A DNA stretch of 64,000 nucleotides from Cognaticolwellia aestuarii (GCF_002000025.1 NZ_MUZV01000012.1:28974-92973), one strand, 5' to 3'; shown: positions 29,758-39,358, counted from the first letter of the stretch. Translations and numbers: made by a program. The notes: a model not told the origin generated them from the sequence alone.

Positions 29758-31062
29758 CTACTTTACAACGTAATGCCTTTTAGATTGCAGATAACTAACC
29801 ACTGACGGAATAGTTGCAACAAGCGCTGATGCTGCGATCATCGCCATGATTAATGTTAGTGAATTAAGTGAAAATATATTTAGGCTGATTTGTAAGCTAA
29901 AATATGACGCTAAATAAGTTTGTGCGAAAAATAAACTGGCGATTAATAACGCTACGCCTAATGCGCAACTTATTATGGTAATAAACAGTGCTTCGAGTTC
30001 AATTAGCATAAACAAAAATAGTGCTGGTGCGCCAATAACTCTCAGCAGATACATTTCTCTTGAGCGCTGTTTAATGGCTGACAGCAGCATGGCGCTCACG
30101 CCTAAGCTAGCCGAAATAAAGACCAAAATAGCCACTAAAAATAGTGTGCTCTCTAAAACTCCCATTATTTGCCAAAGCTCAGATAATGCCACTCCCGGCA
30201 ATATTGCCGACAAGGGCTCTTGTCTATTGTTGTTAATTTCGCGTTGGATTTTAAATGTCGACATTTTTGAATTAAGGCCTAACATAAATGCGGTAATGCT
30301 TTTTGGGGTTAATGTAGATTTTGAGCTAGGCATTGAATCAGAGGGATAATTAGCGGATAACTGAGGTGGCAAATCAGTCTTTAACTCTGATCTTTTGTCC
30401 GGTTTACTCGCATGATAAGTGTTTTTGCCACTGGCATGTATTGCTTCTATTGCTTGTAAACTTACATGCAAGGTATGATCTACAGGCGTACCCGTAGGTG
30501 CTAAAATGCCGACAACAGTAAATGGCTTATCAGCGTGCATGCTAAAACTTGTTCTACCTAAGCCATGAGCTAATAAAATTTCATCGCCTAGTTGATAACC
30601 TAACTTGACCGCAATTTGGTAACCTAATACAACATCAAAGACATTATTAAAAGCTTGTCCTTGCTGAAACAATAGCTTGTGTTTTTTGCCATAACTATAG
30701 TGTAGAAAGTAGCTTTCTGTTGTACCAAGCACTCTATAGCCTTTGTGAGAGTCACCAAGTGAGAGAGGCACCGCCCACTTTACTTGAGGATTTTCGGCCA
30801 CTTTCTTGAACGACTGCCAGCTGATATTATTACTAGGGCTACCAATTTTAAAAACAGAATAGAGCAATAAATTTAAGCTACTGGTTCGGGCTCCTACAAT
30901 TAAATCAACGCCAGATACGGTATTGGCAAAGTTCTGTTTTGTTTGATGCCGAACATGCTCAACACCGAGTAAAACAAAAACACTGACCGTCATTGCGATA
31001 ATAGACAAAATAACGGAACCTTTGCGATCGTGTAGGCTTTTCAGAGCAAGCTTAATCAGCAT
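29758..31062 (-). CDS. ABC transporter permease, FtsX/MacB-like (Zrg-type zinc locus)
   Basis: 434 residues. One N-terminal membrane helix (about 15-35), a large periplasmic domain (about 40-285) and three C-terminal helices make the FtsX/LolE/MacB fold. Such permeases often work with lipoproteins or periplasmic proteins rather than simple import. It overlaps the ATPase gene by 11 bases. From the neighbours (DUF3299, DUF2796 and COG0523 proteins, Zur-like site) it probably belongs to a zinc-starvation system resembling Vibrio ZrgABCDE; that link is inference from context. Confidence 0.85.
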   Translation of the reverse strand: MLIKLALKSLHDRKGSVILSIIAMTVSVFVLLGVEHVRHQTKQNFANTVSGVDLIVGARTSSLNLLLYSVFKIGSPSNNISWQSFKKVAENPQVKWAVPLSLGDSHKGYRVLGTTESYFLHYSYGKKHKLLFQQGQAFNNVFDVVLGYQIAVKLGYQLGDEILLAHGLGRTSFSMHADKPFTVVGILAPTGTPVDHTLHVSLQAIEAIHASGKNTYHASKPDKRSELKTDLPPQLSANYPSDSMPSSKSTLTPKSITAFMLGLNSKMSTFKIQREINNNRQEPLSAILPGVALSELWQIMGVLESTLFLVAILVFISASLGVSAMLLSAIKQRSREMYLLRVIGAPALFLFMLIELEALFITIISCALGVALLIASLFFAQTYLASYFSLQISLNIFSLNSLTLIMAMIAASALVATIPSVVSYLQSKRHYVVK

Positions 31063-31738
31063 TTACGGCTCCTGCTTGATTAATATCATGTAAAGATTCA
31101 ACACGAGTAAAATAGCGCGATAGCGAGATATCATGACTGACAAACAAGAGTGTTGTTTGGCTGCTATCAACAATTGACATTAAAAGCGCCATAAAATCAG
31201 CGCTATTTTCTTCATCAAGTGCAGATGTTGGTTCGTCAGCTATTAACAATGCCGGTTTGTTAATGAGCGCTCGCGCAATAGCAATACGCTGTTGTTGACC
31301 AATACTTAGTTTATGTACGGGCTGTTGCCAATCTTTTTTTGGGATATTTAAGCTGTTGAGTAATGCTTTAATTTCTTCAGTGACTGACGATTTTTCTGAG
31401 GATTTTGAAAAGTAGTTTGCCAGTTGAACGTTATCGATGGCATTAAGATAGCCAATTAAATTAAACTGCTGAAAAACATACCCTATGCTGTTAGCTCTAA
31501 AGTTATCTCGTTGTCGGCTCGTCATTTCATTAAGTCGTTGGCCTAAAACCTCAATATGCCCGCTATTAACTGATAATAAGCCGTTTAAAATATTTAATAA
31601 GGTTGATTTCCCGCTGCCTGATGAGCCATGAATCAGCGTATGCTCACCTATGGGCAATGACCAAGATGGGATATCTAATACAAGCGAATCAGCTTGTTCT
31701 GGATAGCTAAATTTTAACTTAGCGAGCTCTATTATCAT
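31052..31738 (-). CDS. ABC transporter ATP-binding protein (LolD/MacB type, Zrg-type zinc locus)
   Basis: 228 residues from the ATG at 31738, which has a GGAAG site 10 bases upstream; a GTG start would add six residues. Walker A is GSSGSGKST, the signature is LSIGQQQRIAIARAL, and Walker B is LLIADEPTSALDEE: a complete LolD-type ATPase. Partner of the overlapping permease gene. Its promoter region contains the Zur-like palindrome at 31773-31809, shared with the divergent lipoprotein gene. Confidence 0.92.
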   Translation of the reverse strand: MIIELAKLKFSYPEQADSLVLDIPSWSLPIGEHTLIHGSSGSGKSTLLNILNGLLSVNSGHIEVLGQRLNEMTSRQRDNFRANSIGYVFQQFNLIGYLNAIDNVQLANYFSKSSEKSSVTEEIKALLNSLNIPKKDWQQPVHKLSIGQQQRIAIARALINKPALLIADEPTSALDEENSADFMALLMSIVDSSQTTLLFVSHDISLSRYFTRVESLHDINQAGAVNAD

Positions 31739-31772
31739 GCCCGGTGTACTTCCCACGTAATGAAAATTAATG

Positions 31773-31809
31773 TAATAGACAAATGATACAGTGTATCATT
31801 TGTCTATTA
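31773..31809. promoter_or_regulatory. Zur-like operator (37-bp palindrome) between ABC genes and DUF3299 gene
   Basis: Arms of 17 bases (31773-31789 and 31793-31809) match perfectly around AGT. The core AATGATACAGTGTATCATT resembles the enterobacterial Zur box AATGTTATANTATAACATT. It lies 34 bases before the ATPase start and 24 bases before the DUF3299 start. Confidence 0.7.
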
Positions 31810-31833
31810 AACACATTTTTAGCATGATCTAAT

Positions 31834-32514
31834 ATGAGTAAATTAAGTGTAGTTATCTTGGTAAGTCTATTTTTACTGGCGTGTGAACGACCAGAAAAGC
31901 GTGATAGCGTGAATAAACAATATGCAGCGACAGAGAATAAAAATTCAGCTGCCGTTAAAATGCCGTTAAATGAAATAGAGGTAGTTGAACAAAAAGAAAA
32001 CTCAATTTTACCAGCCTCTGCTTTTATGACCGCTGATTGGCTTGATTTACTGCCGGAAGATGATTTAAATGCATTGTCAAATCCGCCCAGTTATCTTGAT
32101 GAAATAGTCGATGGCTCTGCTCAAGATCAATTAAGCAACACCTTGAAAAATGAATTAAAAAATGATGAAGGTGATCGTTATCAACAAGCCCTAACATCAA
32201 CGCAAGTGAAGAGTGTTGTTAATAATGCACCGATCAAAATTCCTGCGTTTATTGTGCCCCTTGAATTTGATGATAAGCAAAATGTAACACAGTTTTTTAT
32301 GGTGCCGTTTTTTGGCGCGTGCCTTCATTTACCGCCACCACCGCCTAACCAAACTATTTATGTGAATTACCCCAAAGGGCTTAAACTCGAGTCGCTTTAC
32401 GACGCGTATTGGATTTCAGGTATTATAAAAACATCACTGGTTGAAAACGATACCGCAATCGCAGCTTACTCGATGGAAATGCATGCATTTGAACTTTATA
32501 CTGATGAGCCGTAA
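31834..32514 (+). CDS. DUF3299-domain lipoprotein (Zrg-type zinc locus)
   Basis: 226 residues beginning MSKLSVVILVSLFLLACERP: a lipoprotein signal peptide with lipobox LLAC, so anchored in a membrane facing the periplasm. After a low-complexity linker, residues about 130-225 form the DUF3299 domain (IPAFIVPLEFDDKQNVTQFF, FGACLHLPPPPPNQTIYV, YWISGIIK). The domain is repeatedly found beside zinc-regulated ABC transporters. It is divergent from the ABC ATPase gene across the Zur-like palindrome. Confidence 0.85.
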   Translation: MSKLSVVILVSLFLLACERPEKRDSVNKQYAATENKNSAAVKMPLNEIEVVEQKENSILPASAFMTADWLDLLPEDDLNALSNPPSYLDEIVDGSAQDQLSNTLKNELKNDEGDRYQQALTSTQVKSVVNNAPIKIPAFIVPLEFDDKQNVTQFFMVPFFGACLHLPPPPPNQTIYVNYPKGLKLESLYDAYWISGIIKTSLVENDTAIAAYSMEMHAFELYTDEP

Positions 32515-32585
32515 TTATATCGATTTACTAAACGGGCGCTTAAATTCCTGTTAATGTGTAAGCCTGCCCAAGCTTAGCTGGCGCT

Positions 32586-33574
32586 TTAGTTAATGCAGGC
32601 CATTAGCTGTGCTTCAACAGTATCATCCAGCTGCTTTGATATTATTTCTATACGACTTTCTTTAGTAAAGTTGAGCGCGGTTTCTGTTAGGCCATCAGCG
32701 GTAAAGTTATAGCTAAATACACCGAGCTCGGTGATAAATACTGCTTTTATTCGCTCAGCGTTTACATTACTGAAAAAACCTTTCAGTTTAGCGTAATTGA
32801 ATGTTTTTTCTTCAGTAAACCGCCAGCCAACACTATTAAAGCTTGCGCCGGTATTGATTGCTTTAATAAAGCCGCATTCAGGTATCGTTAAATCAGCAGT
32901 CATTACTTCTTTAGTGGGGCGATGAGGAGATGCTGCAGGCAAGCTTAATGTCGTTGGGCCAGCTAAAATTGAAAGCTTAATATTACCTTGCTGAGCGAAA
33001 ACCACATCGGCGTTGGCTTGGCCATGCACCTTTACATAGTCAATTAACCTTGTTTTGTCTTCATCTTGATATAAGTCTACTTTATTGCCAATAACGATAT
33101 CAGCAATCGCAATTTGCTGATTAAAAATATCATGACTTGTGTATCGGGTGTTGTTTACGTTTCGAGCATCGACTAAGGTGATTGTTTTTGCAGTGATAGC
33201 GCCTCTTGATAATGTTTCGCAGACAGTGCTTTAATAATTTCTTTAGGGTGCCCAAGCCCCGTTGGCTCTATCAATAAGCGATCAGGTTTTGCCTGTAACA
33301 GCAGTTGATTAAGGGCTATTTGCATAGGGACACCAGCGGCGCAGCACATACAGCCACCGGGAACTTCGCGTATAAATACCCCTTGTTTTTCTGTGTACTG
33401 GCCTGAAAAAAAGCTGCCATCAACCCCTATCTCACCGAATTCATTCACTAAAATAGCCCAACGCTCATTTGAAGGTTTATTTGTTAGCAATTGTAGTATT
33501 GCCGATGTTTTACCAACCCCTAAAAAGCCAGTAATAATGTGAGTAGGCACGGCTGTAATTTTTGTCGATTTCAT
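32586..33574 (-). pseudogene. CobW/COG0523-family GTPase gene with a -1 frameshift
   Basis: The N-terminal frame starts at ATG 33574 (MKSTKITAVPTHIITGFLGV) with Walker A GFLGVGKT at residues 16-23 and the metal motif CMCC at 74-77. It ends early at TAG 33173. The next frame, open from just upstream of 33185, continues the family sequence without a gap (TLVDARNVNN, then IADIVIGNKVDLY) to the C-terminal domain and stop at 32586. The switch is at a run of five A on the coding strand (33185-33189); one extra A would restore a 329-residue protein. Causes: real mutation, homopolymer sequencing error, or less likely programmed slippage. COG0523 proteins are zinc metallochaperones, fitting the locus. 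Confidence 0.85.
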
Positions 33575-33623
33575 TCTATCTCGTTCATTATGTTTCTTTA
33601 AAAGCGCTATCTGAGTCGCAACC

Positions 33624-33800
33624 TTAGCCGCAACACTTTTTAAACTTTCGGCCACTATCACACGGGCAGGGATCATTACGACCTATTTTGGGTTGTGCAT
33701 GCACTAATGGGCTTTGCGGTGCACAACAGCTTGCTTGGCTGCAACAGCTTTCATTATCGACTATTGGCTGATTAATGCTATCTTGATTGTTGTTTTCCAT
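33624..33800 (-). CDS. Small SEC-C motif zinc-binding protein
   Basis: 58 residues from the ATG at 33800 (AAAGG site upstream). The C-terminus [19 protein letters not shown] is the SEC-C zinc-binding motif known from the SecA tail. The middle adds two CC pairs ([13 protein letters not shown]), so the protein is very cysteine-rich. It sits 49 bases before the CobW GTPase start in the same direction. A role in zinc handling or delivery is likely from composition and position only. Confidence 0.8.
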   Translation of the reverse strand: MENNNQDSINQPIVDNESCCSQASCCAPQSPLVHAQPKIGRNDPCPCDSGRKFKKCCG

Positions 33801-33905
33801 GAGTAAACCTTTTTGTATAAATGTTGATGCAGACATTGCTGAAGAATGATGTTTGATCATTTATTTTACGCTGCACTTTATTGATTGCTAAGAAAAGTCG
33901 CTTTC

Positions 33906-34568
33906 TTATTTTACCTTTAGCCTGATGCTTCGGTTATTCGTATCGAGCACTGAAGCACCTTGTTGGAATTCGGTAAGCCACATTACTTTTATTTGTTCAA
34001 TGCCTGAAAAAAACTCAAATAGCTTAACCTTGACAGTTGATAACGTTAATGGTGTTTTACAGCGAAAATTGTACTTAGCGACCACTTCGTGATGCTTGAC
34101 GTTGTCATTCATTGTGTGCTTATTTTGGTGGTCATCATGGTCATCATGGTCATCATGGTCATCATGGTCACCATGCTTATCATTATGGTTATGTGAATTA
34201 ATATCTTGGAGAGTTTTTATTTGCTGGCTGTGTATGACACTTGATACATCAGTAAATTGATTGACCAATACACAGTCGCCACCAGAAAATGAAAATAGCT
34301 CATGCTGTTTTGCCAGAAGTAATTTAGCTTTATTGACAACGGTCTTATCTGATGTTGTTATCGCGCTGTGCTCAAAACCAAATAGGTTGATGGCTGGCGA
34401 TCTCAGCTCAATTTCAAGTTGCTGTTTTTCGAGTGCGATGGTCAGCTCAGATACGCCATGCACATGTGCATTAAGCGAAACTGCTCCTTTGGCCAGGCAT
34501 GAGGTTTGGACTAATGCGCCCAGTAGTGCAATGCATAATAGATGGCGATTGAACAAGGTACGACTCAT
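33906..34568 (-). CDS. zrgA: DUF2796 periplasmic zinc-binding protein, ZrgA-like
   Basis: 220 residues with a signal peptide (to about residue 26, SCLAKG). DUF2796 motifs include LNAHVHGVSELTIALEKQQLEIELRSPAINLFGFEH near the N-terminus. A His/Asp linker (HDDHDDHDDHDDH, about residues 134-146) is encoded by tandem CATCATGGT repeats. DUF2796 is the family of ZrgA, the periplasmic component of a Zur-regulated zinc uptake system reported in Vibrio. The His-rich loop is the expected metal-capture element. Part of a minus-strand run with the DUF1826 and COG0523 genes upstream. Confidence 0.85.
   Translation of the reverse strand: MSRTLFNRHLLCIALLGALVQTSCLAKGAVSLNAHVHGVSELTIALEKQQLEIELRSPAINLFGFEHSAITTSDKTVVNKAKLLLAKQHELFSFSGGDCVLVNQFTDVSSVIHSQQIKTLQDINSHNHNDKHGDHDDHDDHDDHDDHQNKHTMNDNVKHHEVVAKYNFRCKTPLTLSTVKVKLFEFFSGIEQIKVMWLTEFQQGASVLDTNNRSIRLKVK
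34130..34170. repeat. 9-bp tandem repeat encoding the His/Asp metal-binding linker
   Basis: Four to five copies of a CATCATGGT-type unit (plus-strand reading) code for repeated HDD in the ZrgA-like protein. Copy number could change by slippage in frame. Confidence 0.75.
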
Positions 34569-34582
34569 GAGCTACACCTTAA

Positions 34583-35263
34583 TTAGTCAGAGAGAAAATC
34601 AAGAGTGAGTAATAATCGACGCTCGCCTTCAGCGACTGGCGGTGAACGATGTACAAGCCCAGCTCCGTTGTTGTTATACCAACCTTCGCCTTTCAACAGT
34701 GCTACATCGCCTTGCGTTAGTTGATTAATATCGTTCAGGTTTTTAAACAGTCCTGATTGTTCATCAGGCTTACCTTGATGGCCAGCACCTAGTTTTTCTC
34801 TATCGATTACATCGTGGTGTAACCAGTCGGTAGCAACACCACGATATGTTGTGACTAAACGACATGGAATTTTATCTACATGGAAGCGAGGGCACATAGC
34901 ACGCTCGAGCACAGAGATTCTTAGTCCTGCACCTTTTAGGTCAAACAAACAGCAAAACATATCAACGAGTAGGGCAATATCATCTCTTAGCGCCGGCTTT
35001 ATCTCTGCTTCTCCAAAGGCTTCTATAAGGGTATCTTGAGTGTTTTCGGGTGTCACCGCCAATACCGTCGCTTTTGTTTTATGGCACTTTAAAAAGTCGT
35101 CAATAGCTGATCTTAGTGCTTGGGAAAGATCACGTTGCCAAGTGACAATATTGGTATTTTCTTGATAAATATCAGTTAATACATCAGGGGTGTCACCTTG
35201 CACGGCGCGATTAATTTTAATTTCTGAAAAACACTGTTCTTCTTTTCTTGCTGCACTACTCAT
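34583..35263 (-). CDS. DUF1826 family protein
   Basis: 226 residues. The ATG at 35263 has a strong GGGGAGAG site and overlaps the stop codon of the upstream COG0523 gene (ATGA), so the two are coupled; a GTG five codons upstream is less likely. Typical DUF1826 features are the [19 protein letters not shown] region and the C-terminal [20 protein letters not shown]. The HVDK and VHR histidines look like metal ligands. The family function is unknown, but it is commonly Zur-regulated and paired with COG0523 GTPases. Confidence 0.85.
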   Translation of the reverse strand: MSSAARKEEQCFSEIKINRAVQGDTPDVLTDIYQENTNIVTWQRDLSQALRSAIDDFLKCHKTKATVLAVTPENTQDTLIEAFGEAEIKPALRDDIALLVDMFCCLFDLKGAGLRISVLERAMCPRFHVDKIPCRLVTTYRGVATDWLHHDVIDREKLGAGHQGKPDEQSGLFKNLNDINQLTQGDVALLKGEGWYNNNGAGLVHRSPPVAEGERRLLLTLDFLSD

Positions 35264-36465
35264 GCGCTCTCTCCCCACTCTGGAAATGGATCATGTAATG
35301 TTCCCCAATGCCTTTGACCTTGTAGCAATTCACTTTCAGTGAGTAAGCATTGATCTAGTGCTAAAGTCATTTTCTTTTGATCAAGTTTTTGGCCAATAAA
35401 CACTAATTCTTGACGCATATCACCAAAGGGCTCAGCCCATTGTTTTTTTATTTCCTCAAGTGACGCTTGCTCTGTTGGCCAATCTTTCTCGGGGATAGCT
35501 TTCCAAAACATACCAGCGAAGCCATAACGGGCTATACCGCCAGCTTGGCTCCATTGGCCGCAAAACTGTGGCCTAGACGCTAACCAAAAGTAGCCTTTTG
35601 AGCGGATAAGTTTGCCAAATTGTTCAGTGCTGTGTAGGAACTGATAAAACTTTTCAGGATGAAACGGTTTTCGCGCAACGTAATTAAAGCTGCTGATGCC
35701 ATACTCTTGAGTTTCAGGAACATGTTCACCACGCATTTCTTTGAGCCAACCGGGGGCTTTTTCAGCTTGCTCAAAATCAAACAGCTGGGTATTTAATACT
35801 TCATTAATATCAATTTTTCCTGATGATATTGGTATTATTTTAGCGCGAGTATTAAGTACTTTGAGAATAGCGCTAAGGCGTTCAATGTCAGCAGGCTTAG
35901 CTAAGTCTGTTTTGCTGATCAAAAGGACATCGGCAAACTCAACTTGATCAATTAGTAAGTCGGCTACGCTTCGTTCGTCCTCGTCGCCAAGAGACTCTCC
36001 GGTATCTTGGAGATACTTTGCCTCGTCAAAGTCTTTTAAAAAATTAACCGCATCCACCACGGTAACCATAGTGTCTAAAGTAGCAATGTCTGATAATGAA
36101 GTGCCATTTTCATCTGTAAAAGTAAAAGTTTCGGCAACAGGGAGTGGCTCTGAAATGCCTGTTGATTCAATGACGAGGTTATCAAACCGACCTTCTTTCG
36201 CGAGCTTTTTAACTTCCAGTAGCAGGTCTTCACGCAGAGTACAGCAAATACAGCCATTGCTCATCTCTACTAACTTTTCGTTACTTTGATTTAGCGAAAC
36301 CTCATTTTTTACGAAGGCTGCATCGATGTTTATTTCGCTCATATCGTTAACAATAACCGCAACTTTTTTTCCTTGACGGTTATTGAGAATATGACCGAGC
36401 ACAGTCGTTTTTCCGGCACCTAAAAAACCAGACAGCACTGTGACAGGTAACTTTTGTTCAACCAC
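35260..36465 (-). CDS. COG0523 (CobW/YeiR/ZigA-like) GTPase, putative zinc metallochaperone
   Basis: 401 residues. The G1 motif GFLGAGKTT is at 13-21, the invariant CICC metal motif at 72-75 ([13 protein letters not shown]), and SKTDLAKP gives the base-specificity motif. A CobW C-terminal domain ([19 protein letters not shown] onward) is present. Proteins of this group load zinc onto client enzymes during starvation, using GTP hydrolysis. It leads a minus-strand operon with DUF1826 and probably DUF2796, and a Zur-like box lies 33 bases upstream. It is the intact paralogue of the frameshifted gene at 32586. Confidence 0.92.
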   Translation of the reverse strand: MVEQKLPVTVLSGFLGAGKTTVLGHILNNRQGKKVAVIVNDMSEINIDAAFVKNEVSLNQSNEKLVEMSNGCICCTLREDLLLEVKKLAKEGRFDNLVIESTGISEPLPVAETFTFTDENGTSLSDIATLDTMVTVVDAVNFLKDFDEAKYLQDTGESLGDEDERSVADLLIDQVEFADVLLISKTDLAKPADIERLSAILKVLNTRAKIIPISSGKIDINEVLNTQLFDFEQAEKAPGWLKEMRGEHVPETQEYGISSFNYVARKPFHPEKFYQFLHSTEQFGKLIRSKGYFWLASRPQFCGQWSQAGGIARYGFAGMFWKAIPEKDWPTEQASLEEIKKQWAEPFGDMRQELVFIGQKLDQKKMTLALDQCLLTESELLQGQRHWGTLHDPFPEWGESA

Positions 36466-36494
36466 GTTATTTCCATCTCTATTGCTTACTGTTT

Positions 36495-36517
36495 TATATG
36501 TTACAACATAACATTTT
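36495..36517. promoter_or_regulatory. Zur-like box upstream of the COG0523 GTPase operon
   Basis: ATGTTACAACATAACAT (36498-36514): six-base arms ATGTTA/TAACAT around a five-base centre, within an AT-rich 23-base frame. Very close to the gammaproteobacterial Zur consensus (ATGTTATANTATAACAT). It lies 33 bases before the minus-strand start at 36465. Confidence 0.75.
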
Positions 36518-36712
36518 ATTGTGGTAGATTATTTGTCATTTAATGGTTTTATGATAACTACAATGTGCAAGTTATGGGTTATGGCTGAGATATTTTAAAA
36601 GCACTTTACCAGTGCTGTAGCATGAAGAATTAACGTTAAAAGTCATTAGTTTGTTGAAATTTAGAGAAATTAACTTCTGTTATTTACAATATTTAATGCA
36701 CTATTTGTGTCT

Positions 36713-36837
36713 GATTTTTGAGCCATATCAAGTTGTAAGCCACTAATCAGCGGTAATATTGTCGCAAGCTTGCACCCGAGCTCAGTAGTAATAGTTTATT
36801 GTTAAATAATAAGAAAAACCTTTAAGGGCAACGCCAG
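36713..36837 (+). promoter_or_regulatory. Upstream region of the PAS chemoreceptor, duplicated at 26170
   Basis: The 125 bases before the chemoreceptor start recur at about 26170-26293. The rest of the 36466-36837 gap holds the Zur-like box at 36495 and AT-rich sequence without a gene. The conserved stretch TTTATTGTTAAATAATA just before the start may be part of the promoter or leader. Confidence 0.45.
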
Positions 36838-38400
36838 ATGAATTTAGGCCGTACATCTAAAGAACAAACGTTTAATGAATCAGAAATATTGCTTTCCATT
36901 ACTGACTTAGATAGTCATATAAAATATGCAAACGCCGAGTTTTGTAAAATTGCCGGTTATGCAAACGATGAACTTAAAGACCAACCGCATAATGTTGTTA
37001 GGCACCCAGATATGCCTAAACAAGTGTTTGCAGACTTGTGGTCAGTCATTCAGCGAGGCAAATCATGGATGGGACCAGTAAAAAATCAATGTAAAAATGG
37101 TGATTATTACTGGGTGAATGCATATGTTACTCCCATTAAAGATGATTCAGGTAATAATGTTGAGTATCAATCAGTTAGAACACAGTTAGATGGTGAGGTT
37201 AAACGCCGTGCGGAAGGTGTATATTCGCAATTAAATAAAGGTGTAACGCCACTGGCACTGAAGTATCAAATTGATCAAACACTTTGGAGCCAAATGGCTT
37301 TATTGTTATTTACGCTAGCTAGCGTAATTTTGGCCGCTACCGCCACATTAAGCTTAATGGTAACACTGCCATTTGTTTTGATTGGAGTTATTAGTTCGCT
37401 GATGTCATTAGTGTGGCGTAAAAAGTATAAAAAGGTTTTAAAAGCAGCTGATGATGTTTTTGCTAACTCGTTGATGAGCTATATTTATTCTGGTCATAAT
37501 GATGCTCTTGGCACCGTTGAATTAGCCTTAGCTATGCGTAAAGCTGAAATTAATGCTGTTGTTGGTCGAGTCAGCGATGTTTCGCTTCACGCTAGTGAAA
37601 GTGCATTAACTGCTGCTGATAAAAGTAATCAAGTATCGCAAAGGTTAAATGAACAACGTAATGAGTCAGAGCAAATCGCAACAGCAGTTAATCAAATGAC
37701 GAGTACCGTACAAGATTTAGCTAAAACGATCACATCGACAGCCGAGTCGGCAGAGCATGGACAAGCCTTAACTCAAGTCGGTCAAGAAACCATTGCTGCC
37801 TCAGTCAAGGCTATTCATGACTTATCTCTGCAGTTGGCGGAAGTGGATAATATGATCACTAAACTATCTAATGGTAGTAAGTCGATAGATACCGTTTTAT
37901 CGGAAATTAGTAGTATTGCTGATCAAACAAATTTATTGGCGTTAAATGCGGCTATTGAAGCGGCAAGAGCTGGTGAACAAGGAAGAGGTTTTGCTGTTGT
38001 TGCTGAAGAAGTCAGGGCATTAGCATTGAGAACTCAACAATCAACAGAAGAAATTCGAAACTTACTGACCCAGTTACAAATTGATTCCGATAACGCTGTC
38101 GAGTCTATGCATAAAGGTAATGTGCTGTCAGCGAGTTGTGTATCACTTTCCAGTGAAGCTGGAGAGTCACTGCATACTATACATAATGAGGTGACCGCAA
38201 TTTCAGACGCAACGTCTCAAATTGCGGCAGCGGTAGAACAGCAATCAGTGGTCACCGAGCAAGTAAGTCAAAATATCGAGCGAATTAATGAACTGACAAT
38301 TTTATGTGATGAAAATAGCCAAGAATCAAGTACATTGTCATCAAATTTACTGGATATAATTTCAGGTCAAGAGCCGTTAATTGCTCAGTTTAGGCGCTAA
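36838..38400 (+). CDS. PAS-domain methyl-accepting chemotaxis protein (Aer-like)
   Basis: 520 residues. An N-terminal PAS domain (about 10-120; [43 protein letters not shown]) precedes a membrane hairpin at about 153-200 and a cytoplasmic signalling domain. The invariant hairpin tip [20 protein letters not shown] starts near residue 361. There is no periplasmic sensor, so it should sense internal redox or energy state like Aer. The N-terminus and upstream region are copied at 26170-26364, and the truncated receptor at 1-400 is a paralogue with the same PAS. Confidence 0.93.
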   Translation: MNLGRTSKEQTFNESEILLSITDLDSHIKYANAEFCKIAGYANDELKDQPHNVVRHPDMPKQVFADLWSVIQRGKSWMGPVKNQCKNGDYYWVNAYVTPIKDDSGNNVEYQSVRTQLDGEVKRRAEGVYSQLNKGVTPLALKYQIDQTLWSQMALLLFTLASVILAATATLSLMVTLPFVLIGVISSLMSLVWRKKYKKVLKAADDVFANSLMSYIYSGHNDALGTVELALAMRKAEINAVVGRVSDVSLHASESALTAADKSNQVSQRLNEQRNESEQIATAVNQMTSTVQDLAKTITSTAESAEHGQALTQVGQETIAASVKAIHDLSLQLAEVDNMITKLSNGSKSIDTVLSEISSIADQTNLLALNAAIEAARAGEQGRGFAVVAEEVRALALRTQQSTEEIRNLLTQLQIDSDNAVESMHKGNVLSASCVSLSSEAGESLHTIHNEVTAISDATSQIAAAVEQQSVVTEQVSQNIERINELTILCDENSQESSTLSSNLLDIISGQEPLIAQFRR

Positions 38401-38569
38401 TAAAGTGCTAGTATCGATAAAGTAGTCTGCTTTTGCAGGTTTTTTTTTTCGGAATTTCATTATTGAATAAGTTATTTTTTAGCGGCTATTATTTGAAAGC
38501 AAAATTTCCGTAGTACATTATGTAACCTGAACTCACTTCTCTGATTGTTTCAGGTCTACTATACTAAAA

Positions 38570-38802
38570 TAACCTGAATTCTGGATAAGCAGCACTTGCT
38601 CAATCCCCAATTTTAAGCCACTATCTGCGTTAACACGTCGATAAATAGCTCGTTATGCATCAACGTTTTGCCTTGGAAATGGCATAAAATGAAGCATTGA
38701 TGGTGTCTGTTAGTGATGCTCACCCTGCTATAGCATTTACTTTGCCACCTAAGCTTATGACTCACTTGAATATCAAGCACTCATTATCCAGGGTTCAGGT
38801 TA
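38570..38802. mobile_element. Putative MITE or IS remnant bounded by 19-bp inverted repeats
   Basis: TAACCTGAATTCTGGATAA (38570-38588) and, inverted, TTATCCAGGGTTCAGGTTA (38784-38802) match at 17 of 19 positions, enclosing 233 bases. No transposase frame is intact inside. It fills most of the gene-free gap 38401-38826, ending 24 bases before the DUF3016 start, so that promoter may lie in the element. A second partial copy of the end motif (TAACCTGAACTC) is at about 38522. Confidence 0.6.
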
Positions 38803-38826
38803 AAATAAGCCAAAGAGGATAATGTA

Positions 38827-39327
38827 ATGAAACAATCAATAATGCATTTAATAACGGCGCTTATGATATTAGTACCGTTTACTGATATCCAAGCCGCAGA
38901 GGTTGAAGTTAAGTGGTCAAATTCAGACAAATATTCCGACATGGATGCCGGTGAAGAACATCGAAAACATTTTAAAGAAAGAACATTTAAATCTTTTGAA
39001 AAGCACTTTGCTGATCTGGCAGCGACATTGCCTGAACAGCAAAAGCTTATCGTCGATATTACTGACGTAGATTTAGCTGGCGATGTTAATTTTGGCGGTA
39101 TGAAGCGTATTCGTGTGGTTAAGAGTATCTATTTTCCACGTATTGATTTTAGTTATCAATTGCTTAATGCTGATAATACTGTGGTTAAAAGTAAAGAGGT
39201 TTCCTTGAAAGATATGGGCTTCATATCCCACACCAGCTTAAGGTATCGAAACGAGACATTAAGTTACGAGAAAGAAATGCTTGATGATTGGTTTAAGCAA
39301 ACGTTTGCTGAGAATATTATCAAATAG
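38827..39327 (+). CDS. DUF3016 family exported protein
   Basis: 166 residues with a signal peptide ending at IQAAE. The body (EVKWSNSDKYSDMDAGEEHR, then VDITDVDLAGDVNFGG and DDWFKQTFAE at the C-terminus) is typical of the DUF3016 family found in Alteromonadales and Xanthomonadales. Function unknown; no catalytic residues stand out. Alone in its transcription unit, ending in the hairpin at 39359. An AAGAGGATAATGTA ribosome binding site lies before the ATG. Confidence 0.85.
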   Translation: MKQSIMHLITALMILVPFTDIQAAEVEVKWSNSDKYSDMDAGEEHRKHFKERTFKSFEKHFADLAATLPEQQKLIVDITDVDLAGDVNFGGMKRIRVVKSIYFPRIDFSYQLLNADNTVVKSKEVSLKDMGFISHTSLRYRNETLSYEKEMLDDWFKQTFAENIIK

Positions 39328-39358
39328 CTTATTACTATTATTTGACATCTTACCTAAG

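Noticed and set aside
32660..33029. Stand-alone 147-codon CobW C-terminal gene starting at the ATG 33029
   Set aside because: The same frame continues upstream with conserved CobW sequence to the frameshift, so it is part of one broken gene rather than a separate gene.
38401..38455. Possible terminator after the chemoreceptor (CTGC-TTTT-GCAG then T-run)
   Set aside because: The stem is only four to five pairs, too weak to call alone.
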